Numbered from the stretch's first letter, positions 7,109 to 16,434 are shown. The stretch is 64,000 nt of DNA from Aphodoplasma sp045626925 (GCA_045626925.1 JAZUQZ010000027.1:39197-103196); one strand, 5' to 3'. The notes: generated by a model from the sequence alone, not told the origin. Made by a program: numbers and translations.

Positions 7109-8509
7109 ATGAAACTTTATAATTCACTTACACGACAGAAAGAAGATTTTGTATCAATTACACCCGGAGAGGTTAAAATTTATGCATGCGGTCCGACAGT
7201 GTACGACTTTTTTCACATTGGAAACGCACGCCCATTCATTGTGTTCGACACATTGAGAAGATATTTTGAATATATCGGTTACAAGGTTACATTTGTGCAA
7301 AATTTTACCGACATAGATGATAAAATGATTAAGCGCGCAAATGAAGAAGGAATCAGCGTAAAAGAGCTTGCAGACAGATTTATTGCAGAATATAAAGTCG
7401 ATGCAGAGGGCCTTGGGATTGAAGAAGCAAGCGTACACCCACGCGCAACAGAGCATATAAATGAAATAATAGAACTTGTGAAAAAGCTTATTGATGGCGG
7501 ATATGCATACGAGGTTGATGGCGATGTGTACTACAGCACGAAAAAGTTTGCAGAATATGGCAAGCTTTCACATCAGCCGCTTGATGAGCTTGAAGCAGGT
7601 GCAAGAATAAGCGTCGACGAGCGAAAAAAAGATGCGATGGACTTTGCGCTATGGAAAGCACAAAAGCCGGGCGAGCCTGCATGGGAGAGCCCGTGGGGTA
7701 TGGGGCGTCCCGGTTGGCACATAGAATGCAGTGCCATGGCTACAAAATATCTCGGCGAAACGATTGATATTCACGCAGGCGGAAAAGACCTTATTTTCCC
7801 CCACCATGAAAACGAAATCGCTCAGAGCGAAGCAGCAAACGGCAAACCGTTTGCGCATTTCTGGCTTCACAATGGATATATAAATATTGATAATATAAAA
7901 ATGAGTAAATCAAAGGGAAACTTCTTTACTGTGCGCGATATTGTAAAGGATTTTGATTATGAAGTAGTCCGTTTCTTTATGCTAAGTGCCCATTACAGAA
8001 GTCCAATAAACTTTTCGCGCGACTTGCTTTTGCAATCAGCAACTGCTCTTGAAAGGCTTTACAACTGCAAGAGCAAGCTCGAATTTGCAATAAATAATGC
8101 TTGTGAAGATACAAGTTCTGCAGATGCTGAATTTGTAGCACAAATCGAGCAATGTAAAAAGGATTTTTGTGCTGCATTAGATGATGATATAAACACTGCA
8201 GGCGCTACCGCAGCAATGTTTGAAATGTCGCGTGCGATAAACACTGCTCTTGATGTTATGCCTGCACCATCAAAGAACGCATTGGAGAATGCTTTTGACA
8301 TATTTGCAGAGCTTGGCGGGGTGCTTGGTATTTTGCACAAAAAAGAAAACGACAGTCTTGACAGTGATATTGAGGAGCTTATCAAAAAGCGTACAGATGC
8401 CCGCGCGGCAAAAGATTTTAAAACAGCTGATGAAATCCGTGACAAGCTCACTGCTATGGGAATTATTTTAGAGGATACACCCGGCGGTGTAAAATGGAAA
8501 AGAAAATAA
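7109..8509 (+). CDS. cysS: Cysteinyl-tRNA synthetase
   Basis: This class I synthetase of 466 residues charges tRNA-Cys. It has the zinc-site cysteine in YACGPTVYD, the HIGH motif as HIGN, the conserved WHIECSAM segment and HHENE (further zinc ligands), and the KMSKS loop as KMSKSKGN, followed by the helical anticodon-binding domain. An open frame extends upstream into cysE, but ATG 7109 has TGGAG upstream and gives the usual MKLYNSLTR start. The start lies 28 nt after the cysE stop. Confidence 0.97.
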   Translation: MKLYNSLTRQKEDFVSITPGEVKIYACGPTVYDFFHIGNARPFIVFDTLRRYFEYIGYKVTFVQNFTDIDDKMIKRANEEGISVKELADRFIAEYKVDAEGLGIEEASVHPRATEHINEIIELVKKLIDGGYAYEVDGDVYYSTKKFAEYGKLSHQPLDELEAGARISVDERKKDAMDFALWKAQKPGEPAWESPWGMGRPGWHIECSAMATKYLGETIDIHAGGKDLIFPHHENEIAQSEAANGKPFAHFWLHNGYINIDNIKMSKSKGNFFTVRDIVKDFDYEVVRFFMLSAHYRSPINFSRDLLLQSATALERLYNCKSKLEFAINNACEDTSSADAEFVAQIEQCKKDFCAALDDDINTAGATAAMFEMSRAINTALDVMPAPSKNALENAFDIFAELGGVLGILHKKENDSLDSDIEELIKKRTDARAAKDFKTADEIRDKLTAMGIILEDTPGGVKWKRK

Positions 8510-8536
8510 GCTATTTATGCAAAGGAAGGGCGAATA

Positions 8537-8944
8537 ATGCCATATATACCCGACGAAAAAATAGAAAATCCAAATTTGTACTCACCGCTTACACTTGCAT
8601 TTGTCGGTGACGGCGTATATGAGCTTTATGTACGCACACGCCTTATGAAATTTGGTAGCCTTAATGTGAATAAACTTCATAAATTGGCGATAAACTATGT
8701 AAAAGCTGCTGCACAAGCAAAGAGCGTAAAATCAATTCTAGAGCTTTTAAATGAAGAAGAGCTCTCTATATACAAGCGAGGCAGAAACGCAAAATCTGCT
8801 ACTGTTCCAAAGAACGCAGATATGACAGACTATCGCATGGCGACAGGGTTTGAAGCGCTCGTTGGTTATTTGTATCTTTGCGGAGCAGAAAGCCGTCTTT
8901 ATGAAATAATGAGCCTTGCGTATGATGCAGTAGAAAAAGAGTAA
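8537..8944 (+). CDS. mrnC: Mini-ribonuclease III (23S rRNA maturation)
   Basis: The 135-residue protein is an RNase III catalytic domain without a double-stranded RNA-binding domain. The LAFVGDGVYELYVR motif carries the catalytic carboxylates and FEALVGYLYL the second conserved helix. In Bacillus MrnC matures 23S rRNA, and the gene also follows cysS there. A ribosome binding site AAGGAAGGG precedes the ATG. Confidence 0.93.
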   Translation: MPYIPDEKIENPNLYSPLTLAFVGDGVYELYVRTRLMKFGSLNVNKLHKLAINYVKAAAQAKSVKSILELLNEEELSIYKRGRNAKSATVPKNADMTDYRMATGFEALVGYLYLCGAESRLYEIMSLAYDAVEKE

Positions 8945-8987
8945 ATAATATAATAATATATAACTATTTAAGGAGGACAATCATCAA

Positions 8988-9836
8988 ATGGATAACAGCA
9001 AAGTAAAAGAGCTTAGCGTGATTGCCGCAAAAGTCAGAAAAAGTGCACTATTAGGTGTATATACTGCAGCATCAGGCCATCCCGGCGGTTCACTTTCCAT
9101 TGCAGATGTATTGACATATCTGTATTTTGAACAAATGAATATTGATCCAAAAAACCCAAAAATGCCCGAGCGTGACAGGTTTGTATTATCAAAGGGGCAC
9201 TGTGCTCCTGCACTTTATGGAGTGCTCGCACAACGCGGGTTTTTTAATCCCGACGATATTGCTGAACTCAGAAAATTTGGAAGTTATCTCCAAGGACACC
9301 CTGATATGAAGGGCATACCCGGCGTAGATATGTCTACTGGCTCACTCGGACAAGGCGTTAGTGCGGCAAATGGTATGGCGCTTAGTGCAAAGCTTAGTGG
9401 CATGGATTACAGAGTATATACTGCTACCGGTGACGGCGAGCTTGAAGAAGGACAGGTTTGGGAGGCAGCAATGTTTGCCGCTCATTACAAGCTTGATAAT
9501 CTTACACTATTTGTTGATAATAATGGCCTACAGATTGATGGTGATATTACAAAAGTAATGAATCCGATGCCTATCAAAGAAAAATATGATGCGTTCGGTT
9601 GGCACACAATCGAAATCGATGGTCATGACTATAACCAGATTGAAAGCGCTATAAACGAAGCAAAAACAATAAAGGGCAAGCCTACCGCAATTATTTGCAA
9701 AACGATAAAGGGTAAAGGCGTATCGTTTATGGAAGGACAAGCAAGCTGGCATGGTTCGGCTCCAAATGAAGAGCAGTATAATGCTGCAATTAAAGAGCTT
9801 GATGAGTTTATTGGCGGATTGGAGGCTGGTATTTGA
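8988..9836 (+). CDS. Transketolase, N-terminal (thiamine diphosphate-binding) subunit
   Basis: The 282-residue protein is the first half of a split transketolase, which moves two-carbon ketol units in the pentose phosphate pathway. It contains SGHPGGSLS, KGHCAPALY and the thiamine diphosphate/magnesium motif GDGELEEGQVWEA with a following DNNGLQ. AAGGAGGAC lies upstream of ATG 8988. The partner subunit follows immediately. Anaerobic Firmicutes often have the enzyme split this way. Confidence 0.95.
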   Translation: MDNSKVKELSVIAAKVRKSALLGVYTAASGHPGGSLSIADVLTYLYFEQMNIDPKNPKMPERDRFVLSKGHCAPALYGVLAQRGFFNPDDIAELRKFGSYLQGHPDMKGIPGVDMSTGSLGQGVSAANGMALSAKLSGMDYRVYTATGDGELEEGQVWEAAMFAAHYKLDNLTLFVDNNGLQIDGDITKVMNPMPIKEKYDAFGWHTIEIDGHDYNQIESAINEAKTIKGKPTAIICKTIKGKGVSFMEGQASWHGSAPNEEQYNAAIKELDEFIGGLEAGI

Positions 9837-9837
9837 T

Positions 9838-10791
9838 ATGGCAGAGAATAAAAGTATTGCAACAAGACTTGCATTTGGACAGGAGCTTGCAAAAGTTGGT
9901 GCAAGAGAAGATATTATCGTTTTAGACGCCGATTTGAGCAAATCGACAATGACCGCCGTTTTTAAAGAATCATATCCAGAGCGTCATATAAACTGTGGCA
10001 TTGCAGAAGGCAATATGATGGCTACTGCGGCAGGACTTGCAAGTTGTGGCAAAAAAGTGTTTGCAGCAAGCTTTGCTATGTTTGCCGCCGGCAGAGCATA
10101 TGAACAGATTAGAAACTCTATTGCATATCCGTCACTTCCGGTCGTGGTTGTTGGCTCACACGCAGGCGTTACAGTCGGAGAGGATGGTGCTTCACATCAA
10201 TGCATCGAGGATGTTGCTCTTATGCGCGCAATTCCTAATATGACGGTTATATCCCCTGCTGATGGTACAGAAGCAGCAGCAGCGGTGCGCGCGCTCATTG
10301 ATTATGACAAGCCCGCATATCTTCGTGTGAGCAGACTTGCTATGCCGATACTTTTTGATGAAAACGAGTATGGCAAGTTCGAAATCGGCAAAGGCCGTTT
10401 AATGCGTGAAGGAAACGATGTGACAATTATTGCAACCGGACTTTTGATGCATGAAGCGATAAAGGCAGTTGATATGCTCGAAGCAGAAGGCATAAGCGTG
10501 CGTCTTGTAAATATGCCGACAATAAAACCAATTGATAAAGATATTGTAATAGAATCCGCAAAGAAAACAGGCGCCATCGTATGTGTAGAAGAACACAATA
10601 TAATCGGTGGTCTCGGTGATGCTGTCGCAAGTGTTTTGGCACAAAATTGTCCGACTCCGATGGAAATAGTCGGCATTCGTGACAAGTTTGGTGCATCCGG
10701 CAAGCCAAATGTGCTTCTTGATGAATACAAGCTTAGTGCACCACACATTGTTGCATACACAAAATCAGTATTAGAGCACAAAAATGTATAA
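9838..10791 (+). CDS. Transketolase, C-terminal (pyrimidine-binding) subunit
   Basis: The 317-residue second half of split transketolase has the pyrimidine-binding domain (INCGIAEGNMMATAAGLA with the catalytic Glu, SHAGVTVGEDGASHQ) and the C-terminal transketolase domain (VVEEHNIIGGLGDAV-type segment). The frame is open further upstream inside the N-subunit gene, but ATG 9838, one nucleotide after the TGA of that gene, follows GGAGG and gives the expected start. The two genes must be co-transcribed. Confidence 0.95.
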   Translation: MAENKSIATRLAFGQELAKVGAREDIIVLDADLSKSTMTAVFKESYPERHINCGIAEGNMMATAAGLASCGKKVFAASFAMFAAGRAYEQIRNSIAYPSLPVVVVGSHAGVTVGEDGASHQCIEDVALMRAIPNMTVISPADGTEAAAAVRALIDYDKPAYLRVSRLAMPILFDENEYGKFEIGKGRLMREGNDVTIIATGLLMHEAIKAVDMLEAEGISVRLVNMPTIKPIDKDIVIESAKKTGAIVCVEEHNIIGGLGDAVASVLAQNCPTPMEIVGIRDKFGASGKPNVLLDEYKLSAPHIVAYTKSVLEHKNV

Positions 10792-10795
10792 ATAC

Positions 10796-10824
10796 TTGAC
10801 AAGAATATGTACTTTGTGTATAAT
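10796..10824 (+). promoter_or_regulatory. Consensus promoter of the SCIFF peptide gene
   Basis: A perfect TTGACA (10796-10801) and a perfect TATAAT (10819-10824) are separated by the optimal 17 nt, just after the transketolase stop. This should be a strong promoter. Confidence 0.85.
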
Positions 10825-10875
10825 ATTAACAGTTAATATTTTGCAGTATCATTATGATTTTAGGAGGATATAAAA

Positions 10876-11022
10876 ATGAAACACATTACAACATTAAACA
10901 GCGCAACATTAAAGAATTCTGCAGCAAAGGGTGGTTGTGGCGAGTGTCAGACTTCATGTCAGTCTGCTTGCAAGACCTCGTGCACAGTTGCAAACCAAAA
11001 GTGCGAAAGACTTTCAAAATAG
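10876..11022 (+). CDS. scfA: SCIFF (six-cysteine) ranthipeptide precursor
   Basis: The 48-residue peptide has six cysteines at positions 21, 24, 28, 32, 36 and 43 and starts MKHITTLNSATLKNSAAKGG, the hallmark leader of the SCIFF family (six cysteines in about forty-five residues). Members are modified by a radical SAM SPASM enzyme that forms thioether bridges from cysteine sulfur to nearby residues, which defines ranthipeptides. The maturase gene follows 73 nt downstream. AGGAGGAT sits 8 nt before ATG 10876, and the gene has its own consensus promoter. Its mature structure and biological role are not known from sequence; in clostridia a signalling or quorum-type role has been suggested. The family is almost universal in Clostridia. 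Confidence 0.95.
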   Translation: MKHITTLNSATLKNSAAKGGCGECQTSCQSACKTSCTVANQKCERLSK

Positions 11023-11031
11023 TGTTTGCTT

Positions 11032-11066
11032 AAAGGGGCACATATTGTGTCCCTTTATTTTTATTT
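11032..11066 (+). terminator. Attenuator-like hairpin between scfA and scfB
   Basis: AAAGGGGCACA pairs with TGTGTCCCTTT (11 bp including one G-U) around the loop TAT and is followed by a T-rich tract. With the strong promoter upstream it would give much precursor and little maturase. Confidence 0.75.
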
Positions 11067-11095
11067 TATAAAATTTCTTGATAGGAGAATTTATC

Positions 11096-12469
11096 GTGAT
11101 ACATTTTTATAAATTGCTTGATAAAAATATTGTACTCGATGTATATAGCGGTGCGGTACATATGCTTGATAATGTTGCGTATGATGTCGTGGCACATTTT
11201 GGTCAAAACTTTGAAAAAAGTGATAAAGCATTATGCTCACTTGTGGAGGCGCTCGGCAAAAAATATACCAAAGAGCAAATCAAGGATGCATATGATGAAA
11301 TATGCGAGCTATATGAGAACGACCTTTTATACACAAACGACATATATGCCGAATATGCAAAAAAGCTTGACAAGCGCTCGGTTGTAAAGGCGATGTGCCT
11401 TCATATAGCACACGATTGCAACCTTCGTTGTAAGTATTGCTTTGCCGATACTGGTAGTTTTCATCGTTCTCGTTCAATGATGAGCGCTGATGTCGGCAAA
11501 AAGGCGATTGATTTTGTTATAAAAAACTCCGGCAATCGTAAAAATATAGAAATTGATTATTTTGGTGGCGAGCCATTGATGAATTTTGATGTTGTGCGCC
11601 AGATTACAGAATATGCAAAAGAACAAGGCAAAAAGCACTCTAAAAACTTTCGCTTTACTATAACGACAAACGGACTTTTGCTTGATGAGAATAAAAAGAA
11701 GTACATAAACGAAAATATGTCAAACATTGTTTTAAGCATAGATGGAACAAAAGAGGTAAACGACAAAGTGCGCGTACGCGTTGACGGAAGCGGGAGCTAT
11801 GACTCAATAGTGCCAAAGTTTAAAGATATTGCCGAGTCAAGAAATCAGGATAATTATTATGTGCGTGGCACATTTACGGCATATAATCTTGATTTTGCAA
11901 AAGATGTATTGCATCTTGCTGACCTTGGTTTTAAACAAACAAGTGTAGAGCCGGTTGTGGCGCCGTATGAAGAGAGCTATGCCCTTCGTGAAGAACACCT
12001 GCCGACTATATATGCCGAATATGAAAAGCTTGCTCGTGAATATGTCGACAGACGCAAAAACGGCAAAGCGTTCAACTTTTTCCACTTTATGATTGACCTT
12101 ACACAAGGGCCTTGTGTCATAAAGCGTATGTCAGGCTGTGGCAGTGGACACGAATACATAGCGGTAACACCTGAAGGTGATATATACCCATGCCACCAAT
12201 TTGTCGGCAACGAGGATTTTAAAATGGGCAGTGTAATGGACGGAAGCTTTGATGAAGATATCAAAAATACATTTATGCGCTCAAATGTTTATACAAAAGA
12301 AGCATGCAGCGAATGTTTTGCAAAGTTTTATTGTTCAGGCGGTTGTCCTGCAAACGCATACAACTTTAACAAAGACATTGACAAGCCGTACAAGCTCGCT
12401 TGTGATATGGAACGAAAACGCGTTGAATGTGCACTCGCAATTGCGGCATGTCTTAGTGAAGAGCAGTAA
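11096..12469 (+). CDS. scfB: SCIFF maturase, radical SAM SPASM thioether-forming enzyme
   Basis: The 457-residue enzyme installs thioether crosslinks in the SCIFF peptide. It has an N-terminal peptide-recognition region beginning MIHFYKLLDKNIVLDVYSGA, the radical SAM CxxxCxxC motif (C108, C112, C115), and a C-terminal SPASM domain with many cysteines (GCGSGHEYI, YPCHQFVGN, CSECFAKFYCSGGCPAN) for auxiliary iron-sulfur clusters. The start is GTG 11096, with AGGAG 8 nt upstream; an in-frame TTG at 11078 lacks a ribosome binding site. Its length and SPASM spacing match SCIFF maturases. It is expressed through the leaky hairpin after scfA. Confidence 0.95.
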   Translation: MIHFYKLLDKNIVLDVYSGAVHMLDNVAYDVVAHFGQNFEKSDKALCSLVEALGKKYTKEQIKDAYDEICELYENDLLYTNDIYAEYAKKLDKRSVVKAMCLHIAHDCNLRCKYCFADTGSFHRSRSMMSADVGKKAIDFVIKNSGNRKNIEIDYFGGEPLMNFDVVRQITEYAKEQGKKHSKNFRFTITTNGLLLDENKKKYINENMSNIVLSIDGTKEVNDKVRVRVDGSGSYDSIVPKFKDIAESRNQDNYYVRGTFTAYNLDFAKDVLHLADLGFKQTSVEPVVAPYEESYALREEHLPTIYAEYEKLAREYVDRRKNGKAFNFFHFMIDLTQGPCVIKRMSGCGSGHEYIAVTPEGDIYPCHQFVGNEDFKMGSVMDGSFDEDIKNTFMRSNVYTKEACSECFAKFYCSGGCPANAYNFNKDIDKPYKLACDMERKRVECALAIAACLSEEQ

Positions 12470-12483
12470 AATATAATTAAAAT

Positions 12484-12516
12484 AAAAAAACAGAGCAATA
12501 TTGCTCTGTTTTTTTT
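12484..12516. terminator. Bidirectional terminator between scfB and rlmB
   Basis: The stem CAGAGCAATATTGCTCTG, flanked by A7 and T8 runs, separates two convergent genes. Confidence 0.9.
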
Positions 12517-12526
12517 ATAAAATTTA

Positions 12527-13282
12527 TTAGCCTCTTTTTCGCATTACTTCGTACATGAGCACACCTGCTGCAACAGATGCATTAAGGCTGTTTATTTTAC
12601 CCTTCATCGGTATGCTTATAAGAAAATCACAGCTTTCCTTAACAAGTCTGCTCATCCCTTCACCCTCAGAACCGATTACAACAGCAATCGGACCACTCAA
12701 ATCCGCTCCATAGATGTCATTTTCTCCATCTGCATCTGTACCATATACCCATATACCCGCTTTTTTTAAATCATCAATACAGCGTGAAAGGTTTGTAACC
12801 TTTGCAATCTTCATGTATTCGGTTGCACCTGCGGCTGCTTTTGCACAGGTAGCCGAAAGACCAACACTTCTATGTTTTGGAATGATTACGCCGTGTGCCC
12901 CGCAACAATGCGCCGTACGGATTATCGACCCAAGGTTGTGTGCATCATTTAACGAATCACATATTACGATAAATGGTGGCTCGCCACATTCCTTTGCATA
13001 GGCCAAAATATCATCTACACTTGCATATTCTGCTGCCGCAACATATGCTATGATGCCTTGATGTGCGCCTGTTTGGCTTATTGCATCAAGCTTTGAGCGT
13101 TCGACCTCACTTATAAGTATGCGTTTTTCCTTTGCAAGTGCAATTATGCGTGTTATCGAACCTTTATTATCAGATTTTGCAATCAATATTTTGTCGATTT
13201 GTCTTCCGCTTTTGAGCGCCTCAAATACAGGATTTCGTCCTTCTAATATATCATCACGCTCTTCTTTTGCGTTATTATTCAT
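12527..13282 (-). CDS. rlmB: 23S rRNA (guanosine-2'-O)-methyltransferase, SPOUT/TrmH family
   Basis: The 251-residue protein has the small N-terminal substrate-binding domain (ILEGRNPVFEAL) and the SpoU knot domain with DSLNDAHNLGSIIRTAHCCGAHGV, VIGSEGEGMSRL and SIPMKGKINSLNASVAAGV, the last two building the S-adenosylmethionine-binding knot. It methylates the ribose of a guanosine in 23S rRNA. In Bacillus it directly follows mrnC; here it is about 3.6 kb away and inverted, next to lysC. Confidence 0.92.
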   Translation of the reverse strand: MNNNAKEERDDILEGRNPVFEALKSGRQIDKILIAKSDNKGSITRIIALAKEKRILISEVERSKLDAISQTGAHQGIIAYVAAAEYASVDDILAYAKECGEPPFIVICDSLNDAHNLGSIIRTAHCCGAHGVIIPKHRSVGLSATCAKAAAGATEYMKIAKVTNLSRCIDDLKKAGIWVYGTDADGENDIYGADLSGPIAVVIGSEGEGMSRLVKESCDFLISIPMKGKINSLNASVAAGVLMYEVMRKRG

Positions 13283-13303
13283 AATCTTTCTCCCAAATGC
13301 CTG

Positions 13304-14515
13304 TTAGTTGGCCATATTAAATTCGTCATGAATTGCAACAACGGCACGCTCTGCATCCTTACGGTCAATAAGCACCGATACCTTAATTTCGCTTGTAGCA
13401 ATCATATGAATATTTATGTGCGACTTATAAAGCGCCTCAAACATCTTTGCGGCTACACCCGGATTTGTAACCATGCCTGCACCAACGATTGATACCTTTG
13501 ATACATCATCGTTCCATTGGATATCCTTTGCACCGATTGAGCCATTGTTCTCTTTTATACACTCAATAACCTCTTCAAGATTTGACGATGCAACAGTAAA
13601 GCTTATATCCTTTGTATTATTTCTGCCTATCGATTGAATAATAAGGTCAACATTTATATTATGCTTTGCCAATAATGAGAATATACTAAAGGCCTTGCCC
13701 GGAGTATCCTCCACCTCTATAAGAGAAATTCTTGCAGTATCATTATCACGCGTTACACCGCGCACCAACATTTTTTCCACATCATTTACCTCCTTAACAA
13801 TAGTTCCTGTTACTTTGTGAAGGCTTGATAAAACCATAAGCTTCACATTATATTTTTTTGCCATTTCAACCGAACGGTTATTTAAAACATTTGCACCAAG
13901 AGATGCAAGCTCAAGCATTTCATCATACGAAATTTCATCAAGCTTCTTTGCATCTTTGACTATTCGAGGGTCTGCTGTATATACACCGTCAACATCCGTA
14001 TATATCTCACACGCATCAGCCTTTAACGCCGCAGCAAGTGCAACCGCCGATGTGTCAGAACCACCACGACCAAGCGTCGTTATGTCATCATATTTGTTAA
14101 TTCCTTGAAAGCCTGCCACAATAACGATATTATTTTTATCAAGCTCTGCATTCAATCTGTCTGTATCAATTTTTAACAAACGCGCAGTCGAATAATTAGG
14201 ATTTGTTTTCATGCCTGCCTGCCATCCTGTAAGTGATATTACAGGAAAACCAAGCGACTCAATCGCCATAGCAAGAAGTGAAATCGAAATCTGCTCACCC
14301 GTTGCCAAAAGCATATCCATCTCTCTTTTTGAAGGCTTTTTGTTAATTTCTCGTGCCTTTTCAATAAGTTCGTCCGTTGTATCGCCCTGCGCTGAAACAA
14401 CAACGACAACATCGTTGCCCGCTTTGTAAGTATCTGTAATCGTGCGTGCAACATTAAAAACCTTTTCAGCATTAGCTACAGAGCTTCCGCCAAATTTTTG
14501 TACGATTAAACTCAC
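13304..14515 (-). CDS. lysC: Aspartate kinase
   Basis: The 403-residue enzyme phosphorylates aspartate, the entry to lysine, threonine and methionine synthesis. It begins with the kinase motif VQKFGGSSVA, contains GRGGSDTSAVALAAAL, and ends with two ACT domains (about residues 265-400) that bind feedback inhibitors. The start is GTG 14515, 8 nt after AAGGAGG. It is the last gene of the ACT protein-hom-lysC operon. No lysine riboswitch or T-box is visible. Confidence 0.95.
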   Translation of the reverse strand: MSLIVQKFGGSSVANAEKVFNVARTITDTYKAGNDVVVVVSAQGDTTDELIEKAREINKKPSKREMDMLLATGEQISISLLAMAIESLGFPVISLTGWQAGMKTNPNYSTARLLKIDTDRLNAELDKNNIVIVAGFQGINKYDDITTLGRGGSDTSAVALAAALKADACEIYTDVDGVYTADPRIVKDAKKLDEISYDEMLELASLGANVLNNRSVEMAKKYNVKLMVLSSLHKVTGTIVKEVNDVEKMLVRGVTRDNDTARISLIEVEDTPGKAFSIFSLLAKHNINVDLIIQSIGRNNTKDISFTVASSNLEEVIECIKENNGSIGAKDIQWNDDVSKVSIVGAGMVTNPGVAAKMFEALYKSHINIHMIATSEIKVSVLIDRKDAERAVVAIHDEFNMAN

Positions 14516-14566
14516 TGTTGTATCCTCCTTATATTATTGTTTACATATTATACTAACAACTCTGTA

Positions 14567-15772
14567 TCAATCCTGCATAACTCTAATCTTGCTCACAATT
14601 TCGCCACCGAGTGACAAAAGCTTTTTGTCAATATTTTCCTCTGTATCAACAGGCGCAATAAAGCATATCTGCTCCCCGTCTGTAAGGATATGTTGTTTTC
14701 CAAATACAGACTCTATCTGTGATTTGTCCACCCCATTTATACGAATAAACATCGAAATCTCTGCTTTTTTATAATCGTCAATATATCCATCAGCACATGG
14801 CTCCCAGATATAATTTTTATTATCAGAGCTTTTTACAATATCTATTACATCAGCTACGACCGCACTTGCTGTAGGAAGTTTGCCCGCGCCACGACCATAA
14901 AACATCACATCGCCCACCTGATTGCCACGCACCATTATTGCATTAAACACATCTTCAACACTTGAAAGAGGATTACTCATCGGTACAAGCATAGGTGATA
15001 CGAGACATATTACCTTATCGTTAAAGCTTTTTGTATAACCGATAAGCTTAATCACATAACCAAATGCCTCTGCAATTTTTACATCATCTAATGTAATGTT
15101 TGTGATGCCTTCGGCATATACCTTTGACGAATCAACAGCCTTGCCAAACGCAAGTGATGCAAGTATACATATCTTTCTGCATGCATCGTGTCCCTCTACA
15201 TCGGCTGCCGGATTGCGTTCTGCATAGCCTTTCTCCTGTGCCTGCACAAGCGCCGTTTCAAAGCTTATGCCGTCTTTTATCATCTTTGTTAAAATATAGT
15301 TTGTTGTGCCATTAAGTATACCAAAAATTTCTGTAATTTCATTTGCAGCAAGGCATGTATTAAGCGGTCTTATAACCGGTATTCCACCACCAACGCTTGC
15401 CTCAAAAAGATAGTTTGCATTTTTTTCGCGTGCAATTTTCAAAAGCTCTGTACCATGCATTGCAACAAGCTCCTTATTGCTTGTAACAACACTTTTGCCA
15501 CATAGAAGTGCCGACTTTGTAAAACGATATCCCGGCTCAAGTCCACCCATTGTTTCAACAACTATATCAATTGAGCTATCATTTAAAATATCATCAAAAT
15601 CCTTTGTAAAAATCTCCTTTTGCGGATGGTCATCAAACTCGCGCAAATCTAAGACTCTTTTTACGCTTATTTGCTTTCCTGTTTTGCGCTTTATACTGTC
15701 TGCGTTTGTTTTTAAAACCTCATACACACCCGAGCCAACCGTACCGTAGCCCAAAATCGCTATATTAACCAT
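14567..15772 (-). CDS. hom: Homoserine dehydrogenase with ACT domain
   Basis: The 401-residue enzyme reduces aspartate semialdehyde to homoserine. It has the NAD(P)-binding GYGTVGSGVYEVL, the catalytic region NGTTNYILTKM with GYAERNPAADVEGHDACRK, and a C-terminal ACT domain (from about residue 325). The frame is open from TTG 15787, but GGAGGAG lies between it and ATG 15772, so 15772 is the start. It forms an operon with lysC and the upstream ACT protein. Confidence 0.95.
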   Translation of the reverse strand: MVNIAILGYGTVGSGVYEVLKTNADSIKRKTGKQISVKRVLDLREFDDHPQKEIFTKDFDDILNDSSIDIVVETMGGLEPGYRFTKSALLCGKSVVTSNKELVAMHGTELLKIAREKNANYLFEASVGGGIPVIRPLNTCLAANEITEIFGILNGTTNYILTKMIKDGISFETALVQAQEKGYAERNPAADVEGHDACRKICILASLAFGKAVDSSKVYAEGITNITLDDVKIAEAFGYVIKLIGYTKSFNDKVICLVSPMLVPMSNPLSSVEDVFNAIMVRGNQVGDVMFYGRGAGKLPTASAVVADVIDIVKSSDNKNYIWEPCADGYIDDYKKAEISMFIRINGVDKSQIESVFGKQHILTDGEQICFIAPVDTEENIDKKLLSLGGEIVSKIRVMQD

Positions 15773-15818
15773 AATAATCTCCTCCAACTGTTAATATTAA
15801 ATATATACAACACAAGGC

Positions 15819-16262
15819 CTACTCCCCTGCAATTATTTCAAGTCTTTTTACCCCTTCAATCGCCTTAAGCTTTTTTAATAGTGCACCAACGGTTTTGTTC
15901 ATGCCCTCTGTACGAAAGGATATTGTGATGTTTGCTGAATTATTAACGGGTATGTTTTGATTTATCGTAAGCACGCTCACACACGCCTGGGCCAAAACCT
16001 TAAGCACTTGTGAAAGTATGCCCGACACATCTAAAAGCTCCATAAACAGAGTTATTATTTTATCTTTACCCATATCCTCTATAGAAAAAACACAATCCTT
16101 ATATTTGTAAAATGCCGAACGACTTATTTTGAGCATTTGCGCTGCCTCACTCGCCGTTTTACATTTGCCTGTTTTTAGCAGGCGCTTTGCCTCAACAACC
16201 TTTGGAAATATGTCCGGCAAAACCGCTGTATCAACAAGCAGATAAGAAGGTTTGTTTGTCAT
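15819..16262 (-). CDS. ACT domain protein of the PheB/UPF0735 family
   Basis: The 147-residue protein has an N-terminal helix-turn-helix-like part (KTASEAAQMLKISRSAFYKYKD) and a C-terminal ACT domain (about residues 70-145), the UPF0735 architecture and length. It starts at ATG 16262 behind AGGAGGGG; the longer frame upstream contains the promoter. As first gene before hom and lysC it is likely to sense an amino acid of this pathway, but no function is established. DNA binding is possible from the N-terminal motif. Confidence 0.87.
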   Translation of the reverse strand: MTNKPSYLLVDTAVLPDIFPKVVEAKRLLKTGKCKTASEAAQMLKISRSAFYKYKDCVFSIEDMGKDKIITLFMELLDVSGILSQVLKVLAQACVSVLTINQNIPVNNSANITISFRTEGMNKTVGALLKKLKAIEGVKRLEIIAGE

Positions 16263-16315
16263 TCGTGTCCCCTCCTTTGTCCGCGCACGAAATACATTTG
16301 TGTGCCATATAAAGA

Positions 16316-16344
16316 ATGATAACATTAAAAACATGCCTTGTCAA
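16316..16344 (-). promoter_or_regulatory. Sigma-A-type promoter of the ACT protein-hom-lysC operon
   Basis: On the minus strand TTGACA (16344-16339) and TATCAT (16321-16316) are separated by 17 nt, 54 nt upstream of the first gene. Confidence 0.75.
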
Positions 16345-16434
16345 GAGAAAATATATAAAAAATAACAAAATTTTAAGCAATAAAAAAAGGAAAAACGCAT
16401 AAACATGTAGAATTTAATCAAATAGGCATGTATT

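Noticed and set aside
16263..16345. Lysine riboswitch or T-box before the hom-lysC operon
   Set aside because: The promoter lies 54 nt from the first start, leaving no room for a riboswitch.
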